Shown here one piece after another: positions 8,202-17,204 of a stretch of DNA of 64,000 nucleotides. Position 1 is the stretch's first letter; each line of letters opens with the position of its first letter. The translations under genes and the position numbers were made by a program. The stretch spans positions 56,050-120,049 of IMG/VR virus record IMGVR_UViG_3300010885_032796, one strand, 5' to 3'. This stretch comes from a virus. The notes under the pieces are model-generated. The model did no database searches, was not told the DNA's origin, and saw only the letters and a list, made by a program, of their open reading frames with translations.

Positions 8202-11093
8202 TTAAACGACCAAGTGCAGCTCAATATTGTTAAGCGGCGCCGGGACAACCAGATCAAGCACAATCTCGATCCGGTCTTTGAGAAGCGGATGGAGTTGCAG
8301 GGTACGAATTGTGCCCGAGATCAACTGTGACCCCAGTTCTTCTGTGTAACCGTTTGCGGTCAGAAAATCGATGACTGTGGTTACTTCGAACCGCAGCCGG
8401 CGAACCATGCCCTCTTGCGCGTTGGTGCGCCCGATAAACGGACGCAGCCGGCGCAGGAACAAGTAAGACATGCTGTCGACGTTTCGGCGGATCATCTCTT
8501 CCCGACGATTCAGGTCAAGATTGTCCGTGGTCAGAGCGTGACGAGTAAACGGCGTGCCATCCTTGTCTTCAGTGACGATCCACACGCCAGCTTCGGCAAG
8601 CCGATTGAGCTGTGTCTCGTTGAAGTACTGGTACGACCGGCTGTAGTCGTCAAACCCGGCAACCTCGACGTTCGTGAGGGGCTGGTGTGGCACAACGCCG
8701 CTCGCCAGACCACCAAGAGCCGCAGCAAGGAAAAATCCGGGCTGAATAACGCCAGCCTCGCCAACCTGATCGGGCCACACGCCGCACACGCGCCGGTTCG
8801 ACAGCGAACCAGCCTGCTGCACAACGTCTTCAACGATCTCGTTACGGTTTCGATTGTGATAGATTTCAACCCGCTGCGGAACGGTCACAACCTCGTCAAC
8901 ACCCGAGAACAGGAGGAGCGTAGATTCAGAAAGCACGCTGTCTACAACGTACTCGCTGTACTGCTCTTCGCCGAACGAGTCCACCGTGTACATGTACCGG
9001 ACAATGTCGCCGGGCCGCACGTCATTGGTGATGAAATAACCGTTGCCGCTGGTGACTTCCAGCCGCGTGTACTGCGTGCCAGTAGCCCCGGGATCATCGG
9101 CAACCGTGGCCAGCACCAAAGAATCAACAGTGTTAGCCAGCACGCCACCAATGGTCACGCCCTGCCCAACAACCTTGGCGACCGGATGCGCCTGCAGCGC
9201 AAAGAAAGCGGCTTTCCAGTTGTTGGCAACTTCGTTCGACTCGCCGCCGATGTGTGCAGCGTAAAGATCCTGCACAAGCCGGTCAAACGTGAGCGGGACG
9301 AGATTGTACATATCGTCGCGGCCCTTGATTCGCGTCAGCACCTCAACCCAGCTATCGAGCGATCCGGGGTTGGTGACAGCCGTATACTTCACCGCCGTGC
9401 CGTTAGAATTGGACAGCGCCTTGTAGACGCCCCACTTCAACGGGTTGTCGGGGTGCAGCTGGCCGGGAATGTTATCAATATCTGCCACGTCTGTGAGCGT
9501 ATTGACCTGATCCGCCAGCGTCGACAGCCACTCACGGTACTCGATGTACAGCTTGCCGCCGTGTACTTCTAGCGGCAGCTCAACGCCACCGTCGGTCCAC
9601 TCGGGATAGTAGGCAACCATGCCTTCTTGCACGCACAGCTGCGTAGCTTCGGCGTAGTAGTTAGTCAGCGGAGCAAAACCAAGCCGGCTAGCCGAGACTT
9701 CAATGTCATCCTTGATGAACATTTTCATTTCAAGGTGGCAATTCTCGTCACGCATAGCGACCGGCAGGTCGTCACGCAGAATGAGCTCGTTCACAGCGCC
9801 GCTACCTGACGCTGTAACCGTGATATACCACTTGTCGCCCTTGCGCATTCCGGCCACAGCGTCAGCTGCGCCGCTAACGCCAGTGAACTTCACCTTAACG
9901 CCGCGCGTGCCAATTGCTGTGCTAACAGCGTTGGTGCTGACGCCGTCGTCCGACACGACAGTTGGGCCGGAGAAATCAAGACCCTTCACAGTGCGCGCCG
10001 TGATCTGTGGCTTAACAGTTCCGGCAAACGTTCCACCGCGCACGCACTCGATGATGTACGTGTCGTCCTTGGCGCCCGTGTAGCCGGCAAGAATATTGCC
10101 GCTGCCGTCTGTACCGTCACTCGAAACGGCGTCAGAAATAGCGTTGACTTTTTCAAACACGCTGGTCACAACAACCCGCCATGTCTGCCCGGGCACAAAC
10201 TCTTCGGGGCTTACACCAGCGGCAGTCGCAGCGGCACTGCATCCAACTGCGCCGTCGTTGTTGTAAAACACAACTTTCAGGCCGCGGGTGCCGATGTTGG
10301 TGTCTTCGCCGAACTCGGCCAACACCTCAGCCACGTCGTCTGTACCGCTCGCCGACCTGACCCGCAGGTTAGCCTGACTGCAATTACCAGCAGACGCGGT
10401 GATAGCCTCGATCACGTACTCTTCAGTGACCCGGCCAGAAGCCGCGCCGTCGTAGGCGTTGTTATCAGAAATCTCGACTGTAATGCAGTTATCTGGCCCG
10501 GCAACTTTCGTGACGGTAGCCGACGCGGCCACTGTGCCTTGATTGTTGACGTCAGAAACAGCAGGCGCAATCAAAGAGTCCGTCTTGCGGCTAACAAAAC
10601 CGGTGATTGTCGTAGTCAGGTTGCTCTCAACACACGCGTTGTCGGGGTCAACAAACCGCAGCTTCACAACATCGCCAATCTTGACATCGCGGTCCTTGAA
10701 AGCAGCGCTGCGCGGATAGGCTGCGCCATTCGACTTAAACGACAGGCCCCACGCTTTAACATGATTTGGCTTGTTGCAAACAGCGTGAATGTGCGAGCAA
10801 CCACAGGCGCTAGCAGCAAAGTCGTAATACAGCAACAGCGCGTCGTCGACGTACAGCTTTGTGTACTTGTCGTCAACGAGCGAACCGGGATTGCGGTGCG
10901 GCCACGCGTAGCACACATCTTGCAGCCGGTCGTACTCGCCGAGCAGGCTTTGTGGCTTTTCCGAAGAAACAGCATACCGGTGCAGCACAGCATTCGGACC
11001 AGAGATATGCGCGCGCAGCGGCTCCGTGATCTCAGTCGGGATGATCTTGAACTCTTGGAAAACAAGAACTTGGGGTTTTACGTAGCTCGACAT
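8202..11093 (-). CDS. Contractile tail sheath protein with two inserted repeat domains
   Basis: A 963-residue protein starting at ATG 11093 after a GGAGG site. The C-terminal about 170 residues match the sheath pattern: an aromatic-rich strand, FTRHALTTD, then RREEMIRRNVDSMSYLFLRRLR, FIGRTNAQEGMVRRLRFE and a final beta-rich handshake region. Residues about 222-312 and 344-427 are a tandem duplication, each starting (Y)xIE and carrying IGTRGLKV or IGTRGVKV followed by W-(R/Y)-(V/I)-x-VT. These look like surface domains inserted into the sheath. The protein is longer than T4 gp18 (659 residues) because of them. It contracts around the tube to drive DNA injection. Confidence 0.9.
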   Translation of the reverse strand: MSSYVKPQVLVFQEFKIIPTEITEPLRAHISGPNAVLHRYAVSSEKPQSLLGEYDRLQDVCYAWPHRNPGSLVDDKYTKLYVDDALLLYYDFAASACGCSHIHAVCNKPNHVKAWGLSFKSNGAAYPRSAAFKDRDVKIGDVVKLRFVDPDNACVESNLTTTITGFVSRKTDSLIAPAVSDVNNQGTVAASATVTKVAGPDNCITVEISDNNAYDGAASGRVTEEYVIEAITASAGNCSQANLRVRSASGTDDVAEVLAEFGEDTNIGTRGLKVVFYNNDGAVGCSAAATAAGVSPEEFVPGQTWRVVVTSVFEKVNAISDAVSSDGTDGSGNILAGYTGAKDDTYIIECVRGGTFAGTVKPQITARTVKGLDFSGPTVVSDDGVSTNAVSTAIGTRGVKVKFTGVSGAADAVAGMRKGDKWYITVTASGSGAVNELILRDDLPVAMRDENCHLEMKMFIKDDIEVSASRLGFAPLTNYYAEATQLCVQEGMVAYYPEWTDGGVELPLEVHGGKLYIEYREWLSTLADQVNTLTDVADIDNIPGQLHPDNPLKWGVYKALSNSNGTAVKYTAVTNPGSLDSWVEVLTRIKGRDDMYNLVPLTFDRLVQDLYAAHIGGESNEVANNWKAAFFALQAHPVAKVVGQGVTIGGVLANTVDSLVLATVADDPGATGTQYTRLEVTSGNGYFITNDVRPGDIVRYMYTVDSFGEEQYSEYVVDSVLSESTLLLFSGVDEVVTVPQRVEIYHNRNRNEIVEDVVQQAGSLSNRRVCGVWPDQVGEAGVIQPGFFLAAALGGLASGVVPHQPLTNVEVAGFDDYSRSYQYFNETQLNRLAEAGVWIVTEDKDGTPFTRHALTTDNLDLNRREEMIRRNVDSMSYLFLRRLRPFIGRTNAQEGMVRRLRFEVTTVIDFLTANGYTEELGSQLISGTIRTLQLHPLLKDRIEIVLDLVVPAPLNNIELHLVV

Positions 11094-11138
11094 GCGTCAG
11101 CCTCCGTGCCTATTTGTGTGCGGTTTTGCGGTCACTGG

Positions 11139-11162
11139 GTAGTATACCTCACTACCCATTTC
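11139..11162 (-). promoter_or_regulatory. Hairpin in the sheath gene leader
   Basis: The minus strand reads TGGGTAGT, a seven-base loop containing GAGGTAT, then ACTACCCA, an 8-bp perfect stem about 45 bases before the sheath start. It has no T-run, so it is more likely an RNA processing or stability element than a terminator. Confidence 0.45.
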
Positions 11163-11186
11163 AAAAACAAAACCAGTAAAGTGAAT

Positions 11187-11897
11187 TTAACAAGACAGTA
11201 AATCTGATGCCTTGAAGACAATCCGCTTTAGGCGCGGTGCATACGGCTGGAGCGTCCAAGCTTCCTCGGCCATGTATGACACAGTGACAGGTACGGCATA
11301 TCCCTGCACAACTTCTTGAACCTCTCCTGCTCCGCCAACCTCAGACACAATGAACTTATGCAAGTCCATTTGGTCGCGAATCATTGGCGAAAAATGACCT
11401 AAAAACCTGACAACTTCGGCGGCTAAGTATTCGTTCTCAGAGCCGGTGGCAGCTAAACAGAACAATGTGTGGCTGCCGGCCCAAAGCCCGGCATATGAGT
11501 TAGCTCCAGTATAATCATTCTGCCCACTCAAATCACCAATACCCTGCCGCTGCCATTGCCACGCATTTCGTTTAATCAACACGGCCGGGCGTTTATCAGC
11601 TGTATTTGGGGCCCAGCGCGTAATACTCTCAATCAGAATTCCGCCGGCGTTTAACCCGTTATCAACCGGTCGCCAAGCTCCAAGATCTTGTACCTGCCTA
11701 CGCACACGCGGCTCGTCTACATTGTCGGCGTCTGCAAAGTGCGTAATAAGCAGTTGGCGCAGCAGTCCTGTCATTACGTGGGGGCGCATGCCGTAAGAAC
11801 ACAGCGAGCTAACTTTGCCTACGCGGTTCTCTGGTGTGCTGCCGGCCGGGAATTCAGCTTCTACTTCTGGCGGGTTTAACGGATCGCAGGTGCTCAC
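11187..11897 (-). CDS. Probable neck / tail terminator protein
   Basis: A 236-residue protein starting with GTG at 11897, seven bases after AAAGGA. It lies between the connector-like genes and the sheath, the place of neck or tail-completion proteins. It contains a mixed alpha/beta sequence with a run WAPNTADKRPAVLIKRNAWQ, which is similar in style to tail terminator proteins that cap the tube. I do not recognise a definite family. The 93-base gap downstream holds a hairpin and the sheath ribosome site. Confidence 0.45.
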   Translation of the reverse strand: MSTCDPLNPPEVEAEFPAGSTPENRVGKVSSLCSYGMRPHVMTGLLRQLLITHFADADNVDEPRVRRQVQDLGAWRPVDNGLNAGGILIESITRWAPNTADKRPAVLIKRNAWQWQRQGIGDLSGQNDYTGANSYAGLWAGSHTLFCLAATGSENEYLAAEVVRFLGHFSPMIRDQMDLHKFIVSEVGGAGEVQEVVQGYAVPVTVSYMAEEAWTLQPYAPRLKRIVFKASDLLSC

Positions 11898-11911
11898 GGC
11901 AAAATCCTTTG

Positions 11912-13237
11912 TTAGATGTTCCAGAAGTCGTCGGCTGGGTCAACCGGGCCGCAGATCTTTTCTGTGCCGTCTGTAACCACATCGACGTTGTCTTCAGTAA
12001 TGATAAGCTCTTCTTCGTTAACAACTGGCGTGGTCGGATCGTCGGAAGTGCCTTGCAGTTGTTGCTCGGACAGCCAGACGCAGCGGAGAGTAGCGCCGGC
12101 AGCCACAACCGTAATAATTTGAATGTCCGGGCCGTAATCGCCGGGTTTTTCAAACAACAGCGCGTAATCACCCTCGTCTAGCTGCACAGCCGTTGTCCAG
12201 CGCCCGTTTGCGGATGTTGTTGTCACAGCGACGGCGTCAGTGCGGTCTGGCATAGCTGGATACGCTGCGTCATACACTGCTTTTGTGAACACATAGACAT
12301 ACGCGCCTTCGACAGCGCAATCTGTTCCGTCTGTGTAGGCTAAAGCGTCTGGCGCGCCGTAATTGTGGTCAACCGTGATCGCGCCACAGCCTTCAATAGG
12401 CAGCGCATACACGGGCGGCGGGTTTGCTTCGCCGTACACTTCAAGTCCGTACGCCGTGTTGTTGAATGGAAGCAGGCCAAGCTGCACTGTATATACGAGC
12501 GGTACGTTACGAATAGCGGCAGCTGTCTGGATGCTTTCAACCAGCCAGCGTTCGTCACTAGCGCCGTTGACCCAGATATCGTTTTTACTGAGCGCCGGAA
12601 AACCGATTACGCGCGCTGTCACATACGGGTTATCGCGGGTTGTGCCCTTCGCCTGATCGTCAATCTGGGTCTGATTTGTCTGCGGTGACAAGTCCCAACA
12701 CTGCATTTCAAGCGGCGGGTGATAGCCTGTCTCAAAGCCTGTACCTTTGCAAACAGCGCAGTTCGAGTCTGTGATCTCTTGCGTCAACGGGTCTAAACAC
12801 CGCCGACAGGGCTGACCAAACCGCATGGGCTTTAAGAGGTACCCGGGAGTTGATACATACCGGTGGCGCAGTTTCTCTTTACGGATAACCTCGCGCGACA
12901 ACACCCAGTCTTTTTCGGGTAGCTCGCCAAAACAGCTTGCGGCCTGAGATACGTACAGGTCGCTGGGCGTGGTTAGCGTAACGCGGTAGTGGCTAAGCAG
13001 CTCATAGCCAGATGTGTGCCAGCTTGGGTCATACGCTAAGTAGCTATCTGTGACCGGCGCGCCGATGTTTGTCCAGTCTACGGCGTCACGCAGGCCGGTT
13101 TTGCCGAGCTGTAACTGGAATACATACGGGCCGGGCTGGTTAAAAGTCGGCTCCAGCTGCCACCAAACGCGCGTGTTGCCGCGGACCATATGATCCACGG
13201 ACACACGGCGGAACGGGAAAATACGAGATTGCGACAT
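11912..13237 (-). CDS. Head-tail connector-like protein with zinc finger and CnaB-like domain
   Basis: A 441-residue protein. Near residues 135-165 it has CRRC and CAVCKGTGF, two CxxC pairs suited to bind zinc and similar to neck or adaptor proteins of large myoviruses. Residues about 300-390 resemble a carboxypeptidase-regulatory/transthyretin-like beta sandwich (VYVFTKAVYDAAYP..., TTSANGRWTTAVQL, YALLFEKPGDYGP). The acidic C-terminus follows. It sits among head-completion genes, between the capsid and sheath genes. The structural role is inferred from context. Confidence 0.55.
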   Translation of the reverse strand: MSQSRIFPFRRVSVDHMVRGNTRVWWQLEPTFNQPGPYVFQLQLGKTGLRDAVDWTNIGAPVTDSYLAYDPSWHTSGYELLSHYRVTLTTPSDLYVSQAASCFGELPEKDWVLSREVIRKEKLRHRYVSTPGYLLKPMRFGQPCRRCLDPLTQEITDSNCAVCKGTGFETGYHPPLEMQCWDLSPQTNQTQIDDQAKGTTRDNPYVTARVIGFPALSKNDIWVNGASDERWLVESIQTAAAIRNVPLVYTVQLGLLPFNNTAYGLEVYGEANPPPVYALPIEGCGAITVDHNYGAPDALAYTDGTDCAVEGAYVYVFTKAVYDAAYPAMPDRTDAVAVTTTSANGRWTTAVQLDEGDYALLFEKPGDYGPDIQIITVVAAGATLRCVWLSEQQLQGTSDDPTTPVVNEEELIITEDNVDVVTDGTEKICGPVDPADDFWNI

Positions 13238-13239
13238 GC

Positions 13240-14256
13240 TTAGTACCGAATACGAATAGCGTCTGTGTAAGAGCTGTACTTATACGTAGAAGACACCTCG
13301 CCGTAGCAGCTTTCCAGATTGATACTCGCCTTCGTAGCCCGCACCCAGTCCTTGTAGGCTTGCCAGCGCATTTGGGCAGCGCGCTCGTAGCTAGACTCTT
13401 TGTTCTGGTCAGCAACAGACAGGCCGGCAGCGCTGTAGTCGAGCTGATTGCGCCGAAACTGCTCTGCTACCATCATAAACAAATTGGCGCAGATACCTTC
13501 CAGCCAATGATATCTAAACGGAAAATTCTGAGTGTTGTAAACAGCGTCCAGCGGCGGCGGGATCTCGTTCCAGTACATAACAGGCCGCGTAATCGCTAGC
13601 GCAATCTCTGCGTTGTCGAACATTAAGTTATCTAAAAGAAAACTCTCGGACGGCGCTGAATCGCGCAAGTGCAGGCGAATCTCGGCAATACTGGGCGGGC
13701 CGCCTTGCGTATTCAACGTGTCAAACGTGCTGCGCGCGATCACCACCGAAAACGTATTCGAAAAGATGACGCACGGCGTATTGGCTGCTTGGGCCGGAAT
13801 ACTGACCAGCGCAAACTCGCCGTAGTAGATACCCGGCACGCCGACCATATTGGCGGTAAGGTCGGCCTCTACTTGGCCAACTGTGCCATCGCCCACGCGC
13901 GCCAGCACCTCTACGGGCAACTGCCAGTTACCGAGCGACAGCTGCTCTTTCAGGCGCAGTACAACCTTGAAATTACCGGTCTGCTCGTTGTTTACGCCAG
14001 CGCCTAACCCGGCGCCAGTGAGATTTACGGGGTTGCCAGCTTTATCGTGCATCTGCCACGCAATTGTGCTGCACTGCCCCTGCGTAAGCTCCACAGAGCG
14101 CATACGGGTGTTGTTCGGCACCCCGTTCACGGTAGAGATAGCCGGGCTGATGATATTCTGGCCCACGCACGAAACAGGCGTCAGCTCCTGCCCGCTTGTG
14201 TCGTTAACACAGCAGTTTACGATAGGATGCGGGGCAGGAGTGGCAATAACAGGCAT
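13240..14256 (-). CDS. Virion structural protein, probable neck component
   Basis: A 338-residue protein with a beta-rich N-terminal half (residues about 30-175, resembling a phage Ig-like or baseplate-type sandwich) and a helical C-terminal half (about 230-320, with WLEGICANLFMMVAEQFRR). It contains several cysteines near the start (NCCVNDTSG). It lies 2 bases from the zinc-finger connector gene and just after a strong terminator, so it may have its own promoter. I do not recognise the family. Confidence 0.5.
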   Translation of the reverse strand: MPVIATPAPHPIVNCCVNDTSGQELTPVSCVGQNIISPAISTVNGVPNNTRMRSVELTQGQCSTIAWQMHDKAGNPVNLTGAGLGAGVNNEQTGNFKVVLRLKEQLSLGNWQLPVEVLARVGDGTVGQVEADLTANMVGVPGIYYGEFALVSIPAQAANTPCVIFSNTFSVVIARSTFDTLNTQGGPPSIAEIRLHLRDSAPSESFLLDNLMFDNAEIALAITRPVMYWNEIPPPLDAVYNTQNFPFRYHWLEGICANLFMMVAEQFRRNQLDYSAAGLSVADQNKESSYERAAQMRWQAYKDWVRATKASINLESCYGEVSSTYKYSSYTDAIRIRY

Positions 14257-14300
14257 AGCGACTCTCCGTTAGTGAGTTAAGCATCCAATATACAAATAGA

Positions 14301-14328
14301 AAGGGCTGGCCAGTGACGGCCAGCCCTT
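14301..14328 (-). terminator. Intrinsic terminator after the 121-residue gene
   Basis: Perfect 11-bp stem AAGGGCTGGCC / GGCCAGCCCTT with a six-base loop, followed on the minus strand by TCTATTTGTA. It ends the capsid-region transcript that finishes at the TAG codon at 14356-14354. Confidence 0.8.
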
Positions 14329-14353
14329 CCGTAAAACTGCTGTTGCAAAACGA

Positions 14354-14719
14354 CTAGGCGTCGTTGGCGTTGAGGTCGCCTTCGGTGTAGTCGCCACCAC
14401 CCGTCCACGACGGAGCCGTCGTGCCGAGTTCCTTGGTCGACGCCATACCGAGTTCGCGCGTCACGCCACCGGTCTCGCTGAGGATGTACACAGACGGAGA
14501 CTTGATGATCGACAAATCACCGTTCACCAGCGCGCTTTCGAGCGCCTTGAACTGCCGCTGTGCCCGCTTGCTGCCCAGCTTGGTGACAAGGTCACCCGGC
14601 TGAGTGTACGTCTCGTTATTCGCGAGGCGCTTGCCGTGCGTGCCAAGAAATCCGAACACTCGCTCGGCTCCCGACACATTTTTCACGGTCGTATACAGAT
14701 CTGTTGACGTATTAGGCAT
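14354..14719 (-). CDS. Small virion protein, unknown
   Basis: A 121-residue protein (MPNTSTDLYTTVKNVSG...) with an N-terminal beta-like region, a basic centre (KLGSKRAQRQFKALESAL) and a Gly/Asp-rich tail. It is the last gene before a strong terminator and lies among capsid genes, so a small head or connector role is likely. It ends with TAG just before the terminator, which shows that TAG is used as a real stop in this genome. Confidence 0.55.
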   Translation of the reverse strand: MPNTSTDLYTTVKNVSGAERVFGFLGTHGKRLANNETYTQPGDLVTKLGSKRAQRQFKALESALVNGDLSIIKSPSVYILSETGGVTRELGMASTKELGTTAPSWTGGGDYTEGDLNANDA

Positions 14720-14738
14720 GTGTTGTCACTCCCATTGT

Positions 14739-15125
14739 TCACTGTGTGTCTTGCAGAGCCGAAGCAGCAGCTGCCTGTAACATCAGAACAGCCTGCGCAA
14801 TAGCCGGCTGCTCTGCTGCCACGTCGGCCGCACTGCTGAACGCAGCCGATTTCTCAACCGGACCACCGAGGCCCGCGGCGGCAAGCATCGCGTCGAGTTG
14901 CTGGTTATGAGCAACTAACGTCGATGCTTGCGCAGCCGCGACCTTTTCCTGCTCTGCCGTGTAGAGCACGTGGAGCTTAGAGGCAGCTGACCACATTTCT
15001 GCAGCTTCACTCTCGGAACGCGGGTTAACCCCGTATGCCGAAAGCTTCTCGAAGAAATACGGCGCGGCAAGCTCCGTCACCATTGTGGCGTACGCCTGCT
15101 CAGCCGCCTCTTTGACATTGTCCAT
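14739..15125 (-). CDS. Small helical virion protein, unknown
   Basis: A 128-residue, Ala- and Glu-rich, largely helical protein (MDNVKEAAEQAYATMVTELA...). It lies directly after the major capsid gene behind a GGAG site. The composition resembles small head-associated or internal proteins. No motif supports a firm function. Confidence 0.5.
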   Translation of the reverse strand: MDNVKEAAEQAYATMVTELAAPYFFEKLSAYGVNPRSESEAAEMWSAASKLHVLYTAEQEKVAAAQASTLVAHNQQLDAMLAAAGLGGPVEKSAAFSSAADVAAEQPAIAQAVLMLQAAAASALQDTQ

Positions 15126-15162
15126 GACTAGTGCTCCTGTGGTTTTTAACCGTTACACGACA

Positions 15163-16089
15163 TTACTTGAAGTCAACGCGAGCCAGACCGTTGGTATGGC
15201 CGAAAGAGCCACCCTGTGTCTGGTAGGCAAAGTACTCAAGCATGAAAGCTTCACGACGGATGTACATCGTGGTGGGTTCCAGCTCGTAGTTCTTGCCGAT
15301 GAACTTGGGCGAGGCAAACATAAAAAGACTATCGTCGGGGACCAAATCGCGCTTGATAGTCACAATCCAACGGCAGTTGAGGAAGTTAGTTTCCGCCCAG
15401 CCGTTCTTGATGATGTCCTGCGAGAAGTCACCGCCCATTTCGTCGCGGCCGAACTTCAGCAGCTCCTTGATGGTGATGTTATTCACCAAGCAAGTTTCAA
15501 CTTCGAAGTGGCTGGACGTACGGGGCATGACCTTCAGGGCGTCAACAAGGGTCTCACGAGTGATACCGCCGCTGATCTCCTCGTACTGCACATAGCCAGA
15601 AGCCGGATTAGTGGCGCCAGCGGTGGGCAGCACAGCATTGAAGGCAGCAATGAACTTGCTATCTTCTTCAGCCAGCATGTCCTTGATCATGTTGTCCGAC
15701 AGAACCTGACGAATGTCGATCACATACGTCCGCAGCTCGTCGACGTCCTTCACAGCGCGAGGCGACACGATCCGGTCAAACATGACGCGGTAACGTGGGC
15801 CACGGATGTAGAAGTTAATCGGGAGCGTCGCGAACGGAAGCGACACAGCCGCCGGGGAATCGGGTTCCTTGTCCACAACCTTAACGGGCTTGTCAGTATC
15901 AACCTGACGGTCAAGCTCGTCGTTGGTGATGGTCAGCGGGGGCATAATCCGCCGATAGAACCCGTCTTCACGCATCTTGGTGCGCGTGAAGTCGTTAACA
16001 GCGTCGATGGCCTGCTTCTGCATGCCGGGGGTATCGAGCTGCTCAAAAAGAGTCTCATTGAGCAATTGAACTTCTTGCTGAGTGGGCAT
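15163..16089 (-). CDS. Major capsid protein (HK97 fold)
   Basis: Start chosen at ATG 16089, behind GGAGGT; an earlier in-frame ATG at 16104 overlaps that ribosome site. The 308-residue protein has the layout of phage capsid subunits: a helical N-arm, a long helix with DVDELRTYVIDIRQVLSDNMI, and beta strands around YRVMFDRI and CRWIVTIKRDLVPDDSLFMF. It is preceded in the operon by a decoration-like gene, a scaffold-like gene and the prohead protease, which fits a head assembly cluster. It forms the capsid shell. Confidence 0.8.
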   Translation of the reverse strand: MPTQQEVQLLNETLFEQLDTPGMQKQAIDAVNDFTRTKMREDGFYRRIMPPLTITNDELDRQVDTDKPVKVVDKEPDSPAAVSLPFATLPINFYIRGPRYRVMFDRIVSPRAVKDVDELRTYVIDIRQVLSDNMIKDMLAEEDSKFIAAFNAVLPTAGATNPASGYVQYEEISGGITRETLVDALKVMPRTSSHFEVETCLVNNITIKELLKFGRDEMGGDFSQDIIKNGWAETNFLNCRWIVTIKRDLVPDDSLFMFASPKFIGKNYELEPTTMYIRREAFMLEYFAYQTQGGSFGHTNGLARVDFK

Positions 16090-16127
16090 TATTGGAACCT
16101 CCATGTTCCTAGTAGTTAGTAAGTGGG

Positions 16128-16697
16128 TCAGTCGATAGTGGCGGCAGTGCCAGCTGGCAGGTACACGCTCCAGAACGAAAGAGTCAGCACGCCATTGTGA
16201 TTACGGGATGCGCCGCTGGAAACAACGCCGCAAACCGCGTTAACGTACTGGACAGCGCTCTGATTGGTCAGCACGCCGCCTGTGGAGAGAGCACTTGTCG
16301 ACGTACCAGCTGTGAGCGTGTCGCCCGGGGCGTACGTCTGCGTGGAATCAAATTCCGTGGACGCAATTTCGTACCCGCCAGTTGCAACAAGACCAGACAA
16401 CTTGCCCGAAGGCGAAATAGCCTGATGCATGAAGTTACCGCCAGCTGTGGTGCCGGGGTTGCTCACATCAGCATCGCCGGAGCCATTGAGCAAGAAGATG
16501 CCCATGTGCGCAGCGCTGACGCCCGGAAGGAACACTTCCTTGCCGCCAGACAACTCAAGATGCACAACGCGACCGCGCGGAACTGTGAACGAAACGCTGC
16601 TCGACAACTTTGCAGAGTAGTCGAGGCTAGCCATATCGAACCAGCCCTTCTTCACGTCAAGGCCGTGCTCGAACATCAAATCAGGGGCAGTAGCCAT
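16128..16697 (-). CDS. Capsid-associated (decoration-like) protein
   Basis: A 189-residue, beta-rich protein without lysines in long stretches (SVSFTVPRGRVVHLELSGG, VNAVCGVVSSGA, GVLTLSFWSVYLPAGTA). It immediately precedes the major capsid gene in transcription. Small beta-rich proteins next to the capsid gene are often head decoration or stabilisation proteins. It has a GGAGG site before ATG 16697. The function is inferred from position and composition. Confidence 0.5.
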   Translation of the reverse strand: MATAPDLMFEHGLDVKKGWFDMASLDYSAKLSSSVSFTVPRGRVVHLELSGGKEVFLPGVSAAHMGIFLLNGSGDADVSNPGTTAGGNFMHQAISPSGKLSGLVATGGYEIASTEFDSTQTYAPGDTLTAGTSTSALSTGGVLTNQSAVQYVNAVCGVVSSGASRNHNGVLTLSFWSVYLPAGTAATID

Positions 16698-16725
16698 CGT
16701 AAGACCTCCATGTCTTTGTCAATTT

Positions 16726-16740
16726 CGGGAATCATTCCCG
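16726..16740 (-). promoter_or_regulatory. Short perfect hairpin in leader of the decoration-like gene
   Basis: CGGGAA-TGA-TTCCCG on the minus strand, about 30 bases before the start at 16697. It is followed by A-rich sequence, not T, so it is not a typical terminator. It may protect or regulate the transcript of the two highly expressed genes that follow. Confidence 0.4.
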
Positions 16741-16756
16741 GGGTAGTAAAACGAGC

Positions 16757-17188
16757 TCAAGAAGTGGGCGGATTGAGTCCAAGACCCGTGAAAAATTTCA
16801 CGTCGGAAGCTTTGAGGCGACCGTCGCGGGCACCCACATACCCGCTCGTCAAACTAGAGTCAGGGTTGTAGCCGGCGGTCTTCGTGGTCGACCCAACCGG
16901 TGTGCCAATACGAGCCATCTCGGCAGCGTTTTTGTGCGACGCCAGCTTGATAACAAGCTCCATCGCGCGCACCGGATCACGAAGCGCTGCATCCAACGCT
17001 TCCTTCTGGTGTGCTTCGATGCGCTCGTTATCGAGGCAAGCTTTAACAGCAGCAGGAACTAAGCTAGCCAGCTTTGCCTGCGTGTCGTCTTGCGCCTTGA
17101 TAGCGGCCGCGGCCTTTGTCAGCGCTGCATCGGAATAACCGATGTAGTCGATGACTTTCTGGACAAGAGCGGTATTGCTTGTGGACAT
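16757..17188 (-). CDS. Small helical head-region protein
   Basis: Start set at ATG 17188 after GGAGGT; the ATG at 17200 overlaps that ribosome site. The 143-residue product is helical with Ala and Lys (ALTKAAAAIKAQDDTQAKLA) and ends with a Gly/Pro-rich tail. It lies between the scaffold-like and decoration-like genes. Scaffold, core or internal head functions are possible; no family is recognised. Confidence 0.5.
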   Translation of the reverse strand: MSTSNTALVQKVIDYIGYSDAALTKAAAAIKAQDDTQAKLASLVPAAVKACLDNERIEAHQKEALDAALRDPVRAMELVIKLASHKNAAEMARIGTPVGSTTKTAGYNPDSSLTSGYVGARDGRLKASDVKFFTGLGLNPPTS

Positions 17189-17204
17189 GAAAACCTCCAA
17201 GAAA

